DNA of 64,000 nt from an uncultured Prevotellaceae bacterium (GTDB lineage Bacteria; Bacteroidota; Bacteroidia; Bacteroidales; Bacteroidaceae): the NCBI GenBank assembly GCA_900316975.1, contig ONFA01000003.1:62001-126000 (forward strand), written 5' to 3'. The notes under the pieces were generated by a model, which was not told the origin of the DNA, searched no databases, and saw nothing but the letters and a program-made list of their open reading frames with translations. The translations under genes were made by a program, and so were the position numbers. Of this stretch, positions 30,059 to 40,050 are shown piece after piece. The stretch's first letter is position 1; the number at the start of each line of letters is the position of its first letter.

Positions 30059-30066
30059 CAAAGGTA
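30059..30066 (-). promoter_or_regulatory. -7 promoter element of prs
   Basis: TACCTTTG on the minus strand, 42 bases upstream of the prs start. A TTTG at -33 is not apparent. Confidence 0.5.
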
Positions 30067-30166
30067 CGAATAATTCGGAATTTATAGGGCGGAAAACGGG
30101 AGTTTTTTCATCTTTGATTTTTACTTTTTCCGTTTCCGCTTTCTATTTTTCATTTTCCTCCTTTTT

Positions 30167-30469
30167 TCAGAAAGCACTTTCCATGTGAAAATAGAGCCCT
30201 TGTCCGTACTCGTTTTCTGCTTCGCTGGCAAAAATGTTGAAGTCAATTCGGATGTGTTCGCGATCAGGAAATGGAACGGATACCACTGCTTTGGCATGGG
30301 AGGCATCTCCTTGAGATTGTTTCACAATGACTAATGGATACTTCTCTTCTGCTTGTTGGATGAACTTTTCGAGCAGTATGGAGGCATTGCCGTATGTGTT
30401 TTTATCCTCTACGCTGATACTTACGGGAAAATGCCCCTTTGGATAATTCGTTTGTTTCTTTTCATTCAT
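30167..30469 (-). CDS. Conserved hypothetical protein, about 100 residues
   Basis: 100 residues without signal peptide or membrane segment. The body shows an alpha/beta pattern (GHFPVSISVEDKNTYGNASILLEKFIQQAEEKYPLVIVKQ) and a beta pair (HAKAVVSVPFPDREHIRIDFNIFASEAEN). I do not recognise the function; Bacteroidales genomes carry similar small proteins. It lies between prs and the divergent small membrane protein gene. Its upstream region has no strong promoter. Confidence 0.7.
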   Translation of the reverse strand: MNEKKQTNYPKGHFPVSISVEDKNTYGNASILLEKFIQQAEEKYPLVIVKQSQGDASHAKAVVSVPFPDREHIRIDFNIFASEAENEYGQGLYFHMESAF

Positions 30470-30560
30470 AAAAGAATGTGTTTATTTGCCAAAACCTGCT
30501 TTTTATCATAAATAAGGTTAAAAAATATGCTCATTCTATAGCGGCAAACTTTTTAACTCC

Positions 30561-30568
30561 TATCTTTG
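30561..30568 (+). promoter_or_regulatory. -7 promoter element for the small membrane protein/OmpH-like pair
   Basis: TATCTTTG at 30561-30568, matching TAnnTTTG, lies 31 bases before the ATG at 30600. No TTTG is seen at -33. Confidence 0.5.
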
Positions 30569-30599
30569 CAATAATTTTGAACGCAAAGGTAGCAAAATA

Positions 30600-30803
30600 A
30601 TGTTGAAAATATTTATTTTTTGTGTCATAATTATTGGCATTGCGGTGCTTTTGATGAGTGTTCGTATTCTTTTGAAGAAGAATGGGCGCTTTGTGAAGAC
30701 ACATGTCAGTCAGTCGAAAGCAATGCGCGACAGAGGTGTCACCTGTGTACAGAGTCAAGAATTTGCCATGCGCCACAAATCGCCATATGCCATCAAAGAG
30801 TGA
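30600..30803 (+). CDS. Small single-pass membrane protein
   Basis: 67 residues. An N-terminal helix (MLKIFIFCVIIIGIAVLLMSVRILL) is followed by a basic, Cys-containing cytoplasmic or periplasmic tail (KKNGRFVKTHVSQSKAMRDRGVTCVQSQEFAMRHK). This tail pattern recurs in small Bacteroidetes proteins of unknown function that lie beside envelope genes. The OmpH-like lipoprotein gene follows after 22 bases, so the two are probably cotranscribed. Confidence 0.75.
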   Translation: MLKIFIFCVIIIGIAVLLMSVRILLKKNGRFVKTHVSQSKAMRDRGVTCVQSQEFAMRHKSPYAIKE

Positions 30804-30825
30804 GAAACAACAGTAATCAAAAGAT

Positions 30826-31449
30826 ATGAAAAAAATCACAACACTTGTCCTTCGAGGACTGATGATGGGTGCCGTTGTTGCAACTATCACTTCATGTAAC
30901 AATGTTAACAATGAAAATGCTTCAGAGGCAACTCCTGCGAAGGCATCCTCCAAAGAGGCCCCTAACTACAAAATTGCGTATGTGTTGATAGACACACTCA
31001 CATCTCAGTATCAGAAGTGTAAGGACCTGGAGGAGGAATTCACAAAGAAGCGTGCCAATGCCGAGTCAACAATCAATGCGAAAGGCAAGAACTTCACGGC
31101 GCAGATGCAAGAATTTAATCGTAAGTACCAGAGCAATCAGTTCACTCAGCAACAGTTTGAGGCAGAACAGGCGCGTCTTGCCAAGTTGCAGCAGGATTTG
31201 CAGGATTTGGAGGCACGTTTGAGCAATTCTCTTCAGGAAGAGTACCAGAAAGAGTTTCAGGCTTTGACCGATACGATTCAAAACTTCACCAAGTCATACG
31301 CCAAGGAGAAAGGTTATGATTTTATCCTTTGTAAATCATCTGGTATTGACAATGTGCTCTATGCTAACGAGGCATACGATGTGACAGACGAGGTAGTGAA
31401 AGCCTTGAACAAGCGTTATACAAAAAACGCTCCTAAGAAAAATGAATAA
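30826..31449 (+). CDS. OmpH/Skp-family lipoprotein
   Basis: 207 residues. A lipoprotein signal ends in the lipobox TSCNN (Cys25). A long coiled-coil stretch follows (about 70-150; KCKDLEEEFTKKRANAESTI, QQQFEAEQARLAKLQQDLQDLEARLSNSL), then a C-terminal beta segment (AKEKGYDFILCKSSGIDNVLYA). This is the Skp/OmpH layout of periplasmic chaperones that hold outer-membrane proteins. Unlike E. coli Skp, it is lipid-anchored. It is followed by a bidirectional terminator. Confidence 0.88.
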   Translation: MKKITTLVLRGLMMGAVVATITSCNNVNNENASEATPAKASSKEAPNYKIAYVLIDTLTSQYQKCKDLEEEFTKKRANAESTINAKGKNFTAQMQEFNRKYQSNQFTQQQFEAEQARLAKLQQDLQDLEARLSNSLQEEYQKEFQALTDTIQNFTKSYAKEKGYDFILCKSSGIDNVLYANEAYDVTDEVVKALNKRYTKNAPKKNE

Positions 31450-31529
31450 ATAAAGAATGAAGGAATGAAAAGTTGCCCTCAACTGTCAACTCTCAACTCC
31501 TTTCACTCCAATTAAGAGACAGATAAAAA

Positions 31530-31565
31530 AAGGGAGGCAGTCAAGTGATTGCCTCCCTTTTTTTA
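31530..31565. terminator. Bidirectional terminator between the OmpH-like gene and htpG
   Basis: AAGGGAGGCA (31530-31539) and TGCCTCCCTT (31550-31559) form a 10-bp stem with a T run on the right and an A run on the left, serving both convergent genes. Confidence 0.85.
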
Positions 31566-31582
31566 TTGTCTGTTGGTTATCT

Positions 31583-33439
31583 TCATATAAGATCGATGCT
31601 GCGTTTCACGAACTTGTTGAGTGCTTCGCCTCTCAGCAAGCCATTCTGTAAGAGCGCCAAGTCAATGAGTTGGCTAACTACTTCTGGTTTGGCTTCTTTG
31701 ATGCTCTGCTTGATGAGCGGATGGTCGGTGTTGAGCACCAGGTTGAGCATTGTCGGCATTTCTCCATAGAACGCCATGCCCGGCTGCAGGCGCGACATGT
31801 CCTTCATGCGTCGCATATACTCACTCTGCGTCATCACCACGGGTGCTGCAGTCTCGCCCAGTGCCTGTGGCTCCACGTTGAACTCGATTTTGTCAATCTT
31901 CGGCAGAGCGTTCTTGAAGGTTTCGGTGAGTGACTTCTTGTCATCCTCTGGCAGTTCTTCCTTCTTTTCATCATTCTTCACGATGAGTTTATCGACCACA
32001 TCAGAATCGACACGGGTGAATCTGCTCTTCTCAAACTTCTCCTCATAGAGGTTGCACATGGCTGGGTCGAGTTGACCGTCCATCAGCAGCACATTGTAGC
32101 CCTTGGCATTGGCGGCATCGATGTAACTGTACTGGTCATCTTTGTTGTTGGCATACAAGTAGATGAGGTTGCCGTCCTTGTCGGTTTGTTCACCCTTGAT
32201 GAGGGTCTGATACTCCTCGAAAGTGTACATCTTCCCCTCGGTGTCCTTCAGCAGGGCGAAAGCCTTGGCCTTGTCGTAGAAGTCGCTCTCTGAGAGCATG
32301 CCGTAGTTGATGAAAATCTTGATGTCGTCCCACTTCTCCTCAAACTGCTTGCGGTCGTTCTTGAAGATAGACGCCAGACGGTCGCTCACTTTCTTTGAAA
32401 TGTAGGTGGAGATTTTCTTCACGTTCGAATCGCTCTGCAAGTAACTACGGCTTACGTTCAGCGGAATGTCGGGCGAGTCAATCACACCATGCAACAGGGT
32501 CATGAAGTCAGGCACAATTCCCTCCACGTTGTCGGTCACAAACACCTGATTGCAGTAGAGGTTAATCTTATTCTTCTGAATGTCGAGGTTGGTCTTCACC
32601 TTCGGGAAGTAAAGAATACCCGTCAGGTTGAAAGGATAATCGACGTTCAAGTGAATCCAGAACAGAGGCTCATCGCTCATGGGGTAGAGTTTCTTGTAGA
32701 ACTCCTTATAGTCCTCATCCTTCAATTCAGAAGGTTTGCGAGTCCAGAGTGGGGTGGTGTCATTGATGACATCGTCCTCGTCGGTCTCCACACTCTTCTT
32801 CTCCTTGTCGTCCCACTTCGTCTTCTTGCCAAAGGCTACAGGCACGGGGAGGAAGCGGCAGTACTTGTTCAGCAACTCGCTGATTTTGTACTTCTCCAGG
32901 AAGTCCTTGCAGTCATCGTCGATATACATCACGATGTCGGTGCCACGGTCAGTCTTCTCCGCATCCTCGATGGTGAACGAAGGACTTCCGTCGCAACTCC
33001 ACTTCACAGCCTTCGAGCCTTCCTGCCAACTCTTCGTGATGATTTCCACCTTCTTGCTCACCATGAACGAAGAGTAGAAGCCCAAGCCGAAGTGGCCGAT
33101 GATAGCGTTGGCATCCTCCTTGTATTTGTCGAGGAAGTCGTTGGCACCCGAGAAGGCAATCTGGTTGATGTACCTGTCAATCTCCTCTTCGGTCATGCCG
33201 ATACCACGGTCGCTCACGGTCAGTGTGCCCTTGTCCTTGTCGATGCTTACACGCACAGTCAGGTCGCCAGCCTCCTCCTTCAACTCACCCTTGCTAGCCA
33301 GCGTCTTCAACTTCTGCGTGGCATCCACGGCGTTGCTCACAATCTCACGAATGAAAATGTCATGGTCACTATAGAGAAACTTTTTGATGACGGGGAAGAT
33401 GTTCTCGGTTGTAACCCCGATGTTACCTTGTTGAGCCAT
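31583..33439 (-). CDS. htpG: Molecular chaperone HtpG (Hsp90)
   Basis: 618 residues. The N-terminal GHKL ATPase shows EIVSNAVDATQKLKTLAS, VSDRGIGMTEEEIDRYI and HFGLGFYSSFMVSKKVEI. The middle domain (LPLNVSRSYLQSDSNVKKI) and the C-terminal dimerisation domain are complete. It is an ATP-dependent cytosolic chaperone. It lies downstream of clpC on the same strand, with a strong terminator between them, so the two proteostasis genes are separately transcribed. Confidence 0.97.
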   Translation of the reverse strand: MAQQGNIGVTTENIFPVIKKFLYSDHDIFIREIVSNAVDATQKLKTLASKGELKEEAGDLTVRVSIDKDKGTLTVSDRGIGMTEEEIDRYINQIAFSGANDFLDKYKEDANAIIGHFGLGFYSSFMVSKKVEIITKSWQEGSKAVKWSCDGSPSFTIEDAEKTDRGTDIVMYIDDDCKDFLEKYKISELLNKYCRFLPVPVAFGKKTKWDDKEKKSVETDEDDVINDTTPLWTRKPSELKDEDYKEFYKKLYPMSDEPLFWIHLNVDYPFNLTGILYFPKVKTNLDIQKNKINLYCNQVFVTDNVEGIVPDFMTLLHGVIDSPDIPLNVSRSYLQSDSNVKKISTYISKKVSDRLASIFKNDRKQFEEKWDDIKIFINYGMLSESDFYDKAKAFALLKDTEGKMYTFEEYQTLIKGEQTDKDGNLIYLYANNKDDQYSYIDAANAKGYNVLLMDGQLDPAMCNLYEEKFEKSRFTRVDSDVVDKLIVKNDEKKEELPEDDKKSLTETFKNALPKIDKIEFNVEPQALGETAAPVVMTQSEYMRRMKDMSRLQPGMAFYGEMPTMLNLVLNTDHPLIKQSIKEAKPEVVSQLIDLALLQNGLLRGEALNKFVKRSIDLI

Positions 33440-33501
33440 AATGCTATTTACAATTTGACAATTTACTATTTATATTTTATTTTCGTTATGGGAGAAGAGG
33501 C

Positions 33502-33537
33502 AAAAAAAATGCCAGCCATTTCCATGACTGACATTTT
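33502..33537 (-). terminator. Rho-independent terminator of clpC
   Basis: On the minus strand 14-base arms (33524-33537 and 33506-33519), fully paired with G-U allowed, enclose a GGAA-type loop and are followed by eight T residues (plus-strand A run 33502-33509). It begins 17 bases after the clpC stop. Confidence 0.85.
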
Positions 33538-33554
33538 GTCGGTGCTATCATTGT

Positions 33555-36077
33555 CTATTTCTTTTTAATGACAATCCTGTCATCTTTCAATTCTGCCAGA
33601 ATTGTGTCGCCTTCGTGTACTTGCTCCTCGACAATGCGCTCGCTGATGCCGTCTTCCAGATGCTGCTGAATGGCGCGGCGCAATGGACGGGCACCAAACT
33701 GTTTGTCGTAACCTTTCTCGGCAATGAACCTCCGGGCTTCCTCTGTAATTTCGAGGTGCATGCCGAGGTCTTCGATGCGCTTGTACAGGCCTCGGAGTTC
33801 TATGTCGATGATTTGGAGGATGGCATCGAGTTCCAGTTGGTCGAAAGTGATGATTTCGTCAATGCGGTTGAGGAACTCAGGAGAGAACTGCTTGTTGAGG
33901 GCCTTCTGAATGACGGAGCGAGAAACTTCCTTGTCATCCTTGTCGGCCATGGCTGCAAAACCGACACCTCTGCCAAACTCTTTCAGTTGGCGGGTACCCA
34001 CATTGCTGGTCATGATGATGACTGTATTGCGGAAGTCTATGGTGCGCCCCTGCGTGTCGGTCAGACGACCATCGTCCATCACTTGCAGAAGCAGGTTGAA
34101 CACGTCGGGGTGTGCCTTCTCTATTTCGTCTAACAACACAATGGAGTAGGGTCTGCGACGTACTTTTTCGGTCAGCATACCGCCTTCTTCGTAGCCCACA
34201 TATCCCGGAGGGGCACCTACCAGTCGGCTGACGGTGAATTTCTCCATGTATTCGCTCATGTCGATACGGATGAGGGCATCGGTGGAACCAAACATATGTT
34301 CAGCCAATTTCTTTGCCAAGAAGGTTTTTCCAACACCTGTAGGTCCGAGGAACATGAACGTGCCGATGGGACGGTTGGGGTCTTTCAATCCCACGCGGCT
34401 GCGTTGGATGGCATTGACTAATTTGTCAACGGCAGCATCCTGTGCTATGACGCTGTTTTTCAATTCTTCACGCATACCTTTTATACGGATGCCCTCAGCA
34501 TTGGCCATCTTGCTCACAGGAATACCTGTCATCATGGAAACGGTTTGCGCCACTTGTTCTTCGGTTACTTTTTGCCGTTTGTCTTCCAGTGTGTCTTCCC
34601 AGCGCTTCTTCATTTGTTCCAGTTCATCACTGGCGAGTTTTGCACGGTCGCGATAAGTTCCTGCAAGCGCATAGTTTTCATCTCTGACAGCATTTTCTTT
34701 CAGCCGGTTGAGGTCAGCAAGTTCTGCTTCCTTGTCTTCAATCTCTTTGGGTACACAAATGTTTTTGATGCGTACGCGCGACCCGACTTCGTCCAATACG
34801 TCAATTGCTTTGTCGGGGAAACTACGGTCAGTGACATAGCGTTCTGTCAGTTTGACGCATGCCTTCAATGCCTCGTCTGTGTAACAGACATTGTGATGTT
34901 CCTCGTAGCGGTCTTTGATGTTATTGAGAATAGTCAGTGTCTCTTCTGGGGTGGTTTGTTCTACAATCACCTTTTGGAAACGGCGTTCGAGGGCGCCGTC
35001 CTTCTCAATGCTCTTTCTGTATTCATCGAGTGTGGTGGCTCCGATGCACTGTAACTCGCCACGTGCCAAGGCTGGTTTCATCATATTGGCGGCATCCATC
35101 TGCCCGGCTTGGTTACCTGCACCGACAAGCGTGTGAATCTCGTCGATAAAGACGATGATGTCAGGGTTGGAACGTAGTTCGTTGATGATGTTGCGCATGC
35201 GCTCTTCGAATTGTCCGCGATATTTTGTACCAGCTACAACGCTCGACATGTCAAGGCTGACGATGCGCTTATCAAAAAGTACACGTGCCACTTTTCGTTC
35301 GTTGATGCGTGCAGCCAATCCTTCCACAATCGCGCTTTTGCCCACTCCTGGTTCACCAATCAGCACGGGGTTGTTCTTCTTTCGACGTGAAAGGATCTGT
35401 GCCAGGCGCTCTATTTCAATTTCGCGTCCTACCACAGGGTCAAGTTTTCCCTCGGCTGCCGCTTTGGTGAGGTCGAAGCCAAACTTGTCGATGGCAGGCG
35501 TGTCAGAATTACCTTTCTTTGTGGTCTTCGAAGTTGTTGTATTGTTTAAGGCTGGTGCAGGTTCCCCGCTTGATGGTGGTGGGGTTCCTTCCTCATCCTC
35601 ATCTTCTTCGTCAAAGTCAATGTCGTTTTGTGGTTGTGTGGGGGCTTTTTGTGTGCTTAACGAATCGTAAAACTCCTTGTATGTCACATCGCAGTCATTC
35701 AGTACGCGTGCCACCGTGTTGTCGTGTTGTTTAAGAATGGCAAGCAGCATATGCTCAGCATCACTCTCCTCGCTTTTCAACAAACGTGCTTCAAGCACAG
35801 CCAACCGCATGATGGTTGTCGATTGCTTGTTGAGAGCAATGTCGGTGGAAATCAGGGCTTGACCATTGTCTCTCACGGCACGTTCCAGCACCTCCTTGAT
35901 GGAAGGGATGTTGACATAGAACTTTTTTCGCAACAAGTCTATGGCGCGACTTTCGCCGTCACGAATCATCCCCAACATCAGATGCTCAGGGCCAATGTAG
36001 TCATTGTTGAGTCTTAATGCTTCCTCTTTGCTGTATCCGAGGATACGTGTGATTCTTTCAGAATATTTGTAGTTCAT
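33555..36077 (-). CDS. clpC: ATP-dependent Clp protease ATP-binding subunit ClpC
   Basis: 840 residues with two AAA+ modules. The Clp N-terminal repeats occupy about 1-150. A low-complexity acidic linker ([17 protein letters not shown]) precedes the first ATPase (Walker [10 protein letters not shown]; Walker [12 protein letters not shown]). A UVR-type middle domain is then followed by the second ATPase ([47 protein letters not shown]) and the C-terminal arginine region. It unfolds substrates for ClpP in the cytoplasm. There is no ctsR/mcsA/mcsB operon here, as usual in Bacteroidetes. Confidence 0.96.
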   Translation of the reverse strand: MNYKYSERITRILGYSKEEALRLNNDYIGPEHLMLGMIRDGESRAIDLLRKKFYVNIPSIKEVLERAVRDNGQALISTDIALNKQSTTIMRLAVLEARLLKSEESDAEHMLLAILKQHDNTVARVLNDCDVTYKEFYDSLSTQKAPTQPQNDIDFDEEDEDEEGTPPPSSGEPAPALNNTTTSKTTKKGNSDTPAIDKFGFDLTKAAAEGKLDPVVGREIEIERLAQILSRRKKNNPVLIGEPGVGKSAIVEGLAARINERKVARVLFDKRIVSLDMSSVVAGTKYRGQFEERMRNIINELRSNPDIIVFIDEIHTLVGAGNQAGQMDAANMMKPALARGELQCIGATTLDEYRKSIEKDGALERRFQKVIVEQTTPEETLTILNNIKDRYEEHHNVCYTDEALKACVKLTERYVTDRSFPDKAIDVLDEVGSRVRIKNICVPKEIEDKEAELADLNRLKENAVRDENYALAGTYRDRAKLASDELEQMKKRWEDTLEDKRQKVTEEQVAQTVSMMTGIPVSKMANAEGIRIKGMREELKNSVIAQDAAVDKLVNAIQRSRVGLKDPNRPIGTFMFLGPTGVGKTFLAKKLAEHMFGSTDALIRIDMSEYMEKFTVSRLVGAPPGYVGYEEGGMLTEKVRRRPYSIVLLDEIEKAHPDVFNLLLQVMDDGRLTDTQGRTIDFRNTVIIMTSNVGTRQLKEFGRGVGFAAMADKDDKEVSRSVIQKALNKQFSPEFLNRIDEIITFDQLELDAILQIIDIELRGLYKRIEDLGMHLEITEEARRFIAEKGYDKQFGARPLRRAIQQHLEDGISERIVEEQVHEGDTILAELKDDRIVIKKK

Positions 36078-36143
36078 CTATTGGATGTAATCGTTTGGTG
36101 AATATACAAACAACACTTTCAACAAAACAGGTGCCGAAGAATG

Positions 36144-37448
36144 TCATTGTAGCCATTTTGTCAGTCTCTCAATGATTTCTGCCTTCATGTCTTCGGGCAT
36201 GTTACTGATGCGACTGCCATGACTGCCTCTCGGTTGCACATAGACACGCATATTCTTTTTTTTCTTGCAATTGAGCCATGTGCATACTCCGCTGGCACTC
36301 CAAGGGTCAATCTCTCCGTATATAAATATATGTGTAGGGTCTTCTTTCTTGAGGAACTTCACTGTTCGTTTATAGAGTGTAGCGTCAAAATCATAGTGTC
36401 TTAAACTGTCGGGTAGCATGATTTTTTTCAGATATCCTTTGGTGCTCTTCAGCGAAGTCCATTTCTTAATGGGCTTGAGCGAATATCCGTAATAGCCCAG
36501 TTCCTTGATGGCTTGCACATCGAACGGCATATATTTGTTGGGATAGCGGAAGTAATCTGGTTCTGCCACATTCATGAGGTTGCTGAACCATGTATTGTCG
36601 TCATCGTCCAGCGATGGAATGGTGCTGACTGGAGTGCCCCATTGCCATAGGGCGAAGGGATACTCGAGCACACAATAGTCGTAGATGTCTTCTTCTGGAA
36701 GATAGAAGTGATAGTCGTGCTTGGTGCAATACTCATGGAAAAGCGGCATCAAGTCTTTCTTGCGTTTCATGAATTCCTGCATGGCTTGCTTGACGACCTT
36801 TCTCTCTGCTTTCGTACCTACCTGCTTGGCCAGGAATTTCTCATGCCGTCCATCCTCGATTGCTCGATTGAGTGGTGCCACATAACTCACGCTGACATCA
36901 ACATCGTCAGGGTAAGTGGCACGATAGAACATGGTGGTTTGTCCGCCTTTGCTGATGCCTGTGCTAATCCACTTGCCCGTGAAAAGTTGTCCCATCGTTT
37001 GTCGCACATGGTGGTAATCTGCCAATGAGTTATCGACTGTCATGTAGTCCCAGTTGGTGGGTTGGGGTACGCTCTCGGCGAAGTAGCGGTACTCGCACAA
37101 GATGACGTTGGCATCGAACAGACGGCTCAGCTCCTCTTCATAATCGGGACTTATGCCGTAGTTAGCAAAATAACCTTCAGTAACAATGATGGTGGGCTTG
37201 TTCAAACCTTTCATTCCAATAATGATACGTTCTTTCAGAGTGCCTTTCGATAAAGTCTTCCAATCCACCTGCTGCTCCATCTTCAGTACATATTTCTCCT
37301 TGAAAGTGGAAGTCTCCAATGGCTTCACATCGCTTATGCCCTCCAAAGCGCACAATTGCCGCATGAAGAGGGTTGAGTCATTTTGTGCCGCAAGCCCTAA
37401 AGCCATCAGTGCGGCAACCCCAAGGAGTGCTAATCTTTTCTTATTCAT
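36144..37448 (-). CDS. Secreted serine peptidase, S37 family
   Basis: 434 residues from ATG 37448 (MNKKRLALLGVAALMALGLAAQ), giving a Sec signal; the longer frame upstream is not needed. The alpha/beta-hydrolase triad of the PS-10/S37 family is visible: nucleophile Ser in STGISKGGQTTMFY, Asp in FIYGEIDPWSASGV and His in RGSHGSRISN near the end. Family members are tripeptidyl or prolyl aminopeptidases. The Trp-rich segment CEYRYFAESVPQPTNWDYMT is also typical. It is between clpC and proS on the same strand but with its own signal and probably periplasmic function. Confidence 0.85.
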   Translation of the reverse strand: MNKKRLALLGVAALMALGLAAQNDSTLFMRQLCALEGISDVKPLETSTFKEKYVLKMEQQVDWKTLSKGTLKERIIIGMKGLNKPTIIVTEGYFANYGISPDYEEELSRLFDANVILCEYRYFAESVPQPTNWDYMTVDNSLADYHHVRQTMGQLFTGKWISTGISKGGQTTMFYRATYPDDVDVSVSYVAPLNRAIEDGRHEKFLAKQVGTKAERKVVKQAMQEFMKRKKDLMPLFHEYCTKHDYHFYLPEEDIYDYCVLEYPFALWQWGTPVSTIPSLDDDDNTWFSNLMNVAEPDYFRYPNKYMPFDVQAIKELGYYGYSLKPIKKWTSLKSTKGYLKKIMLPDSLRHYDFDATLYKRTVKFLKKEDPTHIFIYGEIDPWSASGVCTWLNCKKKKNMRVYVQPRGSHGSRISNMPEDMKAEIIERLTKWLQ

Positions 37449-37574
37449 CGTGAACGTACCTGATATTGTCTCAGTCCGGGAGGTGTTGTTCATAAGTTAT
37501 GAATAATTGTTTGTACCATATGAATAATTATTCCAAACTTATGAACGACTTCTCTTTAGGATATGCGGTCTTTG

Positions 37575-39053
37575 TTAGTAGGCCCGTGCAATGAGCACAC
37601 GTGCCTTGGCAGGCTTGCCGCTCACCATGTCGGTGCCTTCGGTCTGTTCAAACATGAAGGGCACACAGCGGATGGTGGCCTGCGTGTCTTCCTTAATCTT
37701 GGCCTCGGTCTCTTCGGTGCCGTCCCAGTGGCAGAGGAAGAAGCCGCCTTCCTTGATGCGCTCCTTGAACTCGTCGTAGTTGTCGCACTCGTAGATGTGG
37801 GCATCGCGGAACTTGATGGCCTTCTGGTAGATGTTCTGCTGGATGTCGTTGAGCAGGTTCTTGATGTAATCCTCAATGCCTTCAATCGCCACATTTTCTT
37901 TTTCCAGAGTGTCACGGCGCATCACTTCCACAAGTCCTTTCTCCAGGTCTCGGGCGCCTAACACAACGCGTACAGGTACACCCTTCAGTTCGTAGTCTGC
38001 AAACTTGAAGCCTGGACGCTTGTTGTCAGCATTGTCATATTTCACGCTGATGCCCATCGCCTTCAGATTCTTTAAGATAGCCTCAGCCTTCTCGTCGAGC
38101 ATTGCCATCTGGTCACCCTTTCCGATAGGGATGATCACTACTTGCAGTGGAGCCAACTTCGGAGGCAGCACCAGTCCGTTGTCATCGGAGTGAGTCATGA
38201 TAAGCGCACCCATCAGACGGGTGGAAACACCCCAAGAAGTTGCCCACGCATATTCCACCTTGTTGTCTTTATTGAGGAACTGCACGTCAAATGCCTTTCC
38301 GAAGTTCTGACCCAAGAAGTGGCTCGTTCCACTTTGCAGCGCCTTGCCATCCTGCATCATTGCTTCGATAGTGTAGGTGTCGAGTGCGCCAGCAAAACGC
38401 TCTGTCTCGCTCTTCACACCTTGAATGACTGGCACAGCCATATATTCTTCTGCAAATTTGGCGTACACTTTCAGCATTTGTTTGGCACGCTCCTCAGCCT
38501 CTTCACGAGTGGCATGAGCCGTGTGACCCTCTTGCCAAAGGAACTCTGATGTGCGGAGAAATAGACGGGTACGCATCTCCCAGCGCATCACGTTGCACCA
38601 TTGATTGCATAAAATAGGCAGGTCGCGATAGGACTTAATCCAATTCTTATAAGTGTTCCAGATGATAGTTTCCGAAGTGGGGCGAATGATAAGTTCCTCT
38701 TCCAGTTTTGCAGCAGGGTCAACCACCACACCATCGTGGGTGTCATTGGTCTTCAAGCGATAATGAGTCACCACAGCGCATTCTTTGGCAAAGCCTTCTA
38801 CGTGTTCAGCTTCCTTGCTCAAGAAACTCTTCGGAATCAGCAGGGGGAAATAAGCATTTTGCACACCAGTCTCCTTGAACATGTCATCGAGCACACGCTG
38901 CATCTTCTCCCAAATGGCATATCCGTATGGGCGGATCACCATACACCCTCTCACGTCAGCCTGTTCTGCTAATTCAGCCTTCACCACCAGTTCATTATAC
39001 CATTTGGAATAATCTTCTGACCGCTTGGTCAGGTCTTTCAATTCTGTTGCCAT
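37575..39053 (-). CDS. proS: Prolyl-tRNA synthetase (archaeal/eukaryotic-type)
   Basis: 492 residues from ATG 39053 ([23 protein letters not shown]). Class II motifs are seen: motif 2 [30 protein letters not shown] and motif 3 in the [26 protein letters not shown] stretch. The anticodon-binding HGTP domain follows (VVIIPIGK). A C-terminal zinc-like domain ends in ARVLIARAY. The short type without editing insertion is the norm in Bacteroidetes. The longer open frame upstream is excluded by the good fit of MATELKDL to homologous starts. Confidence 0.96.
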   Translation of the reverse strand: MATELKDLTKRSEDYSKWYNELVVKAELAEQADVRGCMVIRPYGYAIWEKMQRVLDDMFKETGVQNAYFPLLIPKSFLSKEAEHVEGFAKECAVVTHYRLKTNDTHDGVVVDPAAKLEEELIIRPTSETIIWNTYKNWIKSYRDLPILCNQWCNVMRWEMRTRLFLRTSEFLWQEGHTAHATREEAEERAKQMLKVYAKFAEEYMAVPVIQGVKSETERFAGALDTYTIEAMMQDGKALQSGTSHFLGQNFGKAFDVQFLNKDNKVEYAWATSWGVSTRLMGALIMTHSDDNGLVLPPKLAPLQVVIIPIGKGDQMAMLDEKAEAILKNLKAMGISVKYDNADNKRPGFKFADYELKGVPVRVVLGARDLEKGLVEVMRRDTLEKENVAIEGIEDYIKNLLNDIQQNIYQKAIKFRDAHIYECDNYDEFKERIKEGGFFLCHWDGTEETEAKIKEDTQATIRCVPFMFEQTEGTDMVSGKPAKARVLIARAY

Positions 39054-39261
39054 TTTCTTCTTTTTGTCTATCTTTTTTTGATGAAAATTCATTTTGAGCC
39101 ACAAAATTACTGAATATTTAGGAAAAAATCATTTTTTTTCAATTTTATTTGTCACAATGATGAAATATATCGGCGAAAATTGCGATATTTGCACTTGATG
39201 TTACTTTTTTATGTTACAATAAATAATGTTTCTAATATTAACTAAAAAGCAAGTGAAAATT

Positions 39262-39981
39262 ATGAAGAAATCAAAGTTTAGTGCTATGTTGATGGCTGCA
39301 CTTATTGTTCTTTCAGGATGTGGCATGAACAACACTGCCAAGGGTGGTCTCATCGGTGGTGGTGCAGGTGCAGGTATTGGAGCAATGGTCGGTAACCTGA
39401 TTGGAAGAAATGCAGGTGGTACGCTGGCTGGTGCGGCTATTGGCGCTGCTGTTGGTACGGGTGCGGGTCTTCTGATTGGTAAGAAGATGGACAAGATGAA
39501 AGCCGCTGCAGAGCAGGTGCAGAATGCTCAGGTGGAAAGCGTGAAGGACAGCAATGGACTTGATGCTGTAAAGGTTACATTTGATTCGGGTATCCTTTTC
39601 TCATCTGGAAAATCCACACTCAGCGGAACTGCAATGAACAACCTTAACGACTTCACGAACAATGTGTTGAAGGCATATCCGGATTGCGACGTGGCTATTC
39701 AGGGCTACACGGACAATACAGGCTTCAAGGGTTCTACGGCAGAGGAGAGTTTCCAAAAGAACATCAAACTTAGCCAAGAACGTGCTGATGCTGTAAAGTC
39801 TTATCTGTTGGCTCAAGGTGCTGCAACCACTCAGATTAAGAGCAGTACAGGTTTTGGTGAGAACAATCCTGTGGCTGACAATTCAACCAAGGAGGGTAAG
39901 GCACAGAATCGCCGCGTGGAAATCTATCTCTATGCGTCAGAGGCAATGATTAACGCTGCAAACGCTGGTACATTGCAGTAA
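39262..39981 (+). CDS. OmpA-family lipoprotein with glycine zipper
   Basis: 239 residues from ATG 39262. A lipoprotein signal ends in VLSGCGMNN. Next is a glycine-zipper membrane-associated region (GGLIGGGAGAGIGAMVGNLIG and AAIGAAVGTGAGLLIG). The C-terminal OmpA-like peptidoglycan-binding domain (ILFSSGKSTLSGTAMNNLND, AIQGYTDNTGFKGS, SQERADAVKSYLL, AQNRRVEIYL) follows from about residue 105. It tethers the outer membrane to the cell wall. It is followed after 69 bases by the glycosyltransferase gene, a sensible envelope pair. Confidence 0.93.
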   Translation: MKKSKFSAMLMAALIVLSGCGMNNTAKGGLIGGGAGAGIGAMVGNLIGRNAGGTLAGAAIGAAVGTGAGLLIGKKMDKMKAAAEQVQNAQVESVKDSNGLDAVKVTFDSGILFSSGKSTLSGTAMNNLNDFTNNVLKAYPDCDVAIQGYTDNTGFKGSTAEESFQKNIKLSQERADAVKSYLLAQGAATTQIKSSTGFGENNPVADNSTKEGKAQNRRVEIYLYASEAMINAANAGTLQ

Positions 39982-39991
39982 AAACATCGGA

Positions 39992-40026
39992 GCAGGTGCA
40001 GGGCTGACCGTCAGTTTTGCACCTGC
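39992..40026 (+). terminator. Hairpin between the OmpA-like gene and mtgA
   Basis: GCAGGTGCA (39992-40000) and TGCACCTGC (40018-40026) form a 9-bp stem. There is no T run after it, so it may attenuate rather than end transcription into the next gene. Confidence 0.45.
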
Positions 40027-40050
40027 AACGGTTCATAAGATGGTGTGAAA

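Noticed and set aside
32489-33568. 359-codon plus-strand open frame opposite htpG
   Set aside because: Antisense shadow of HtpG; Leu/Val/His-rich without domains.
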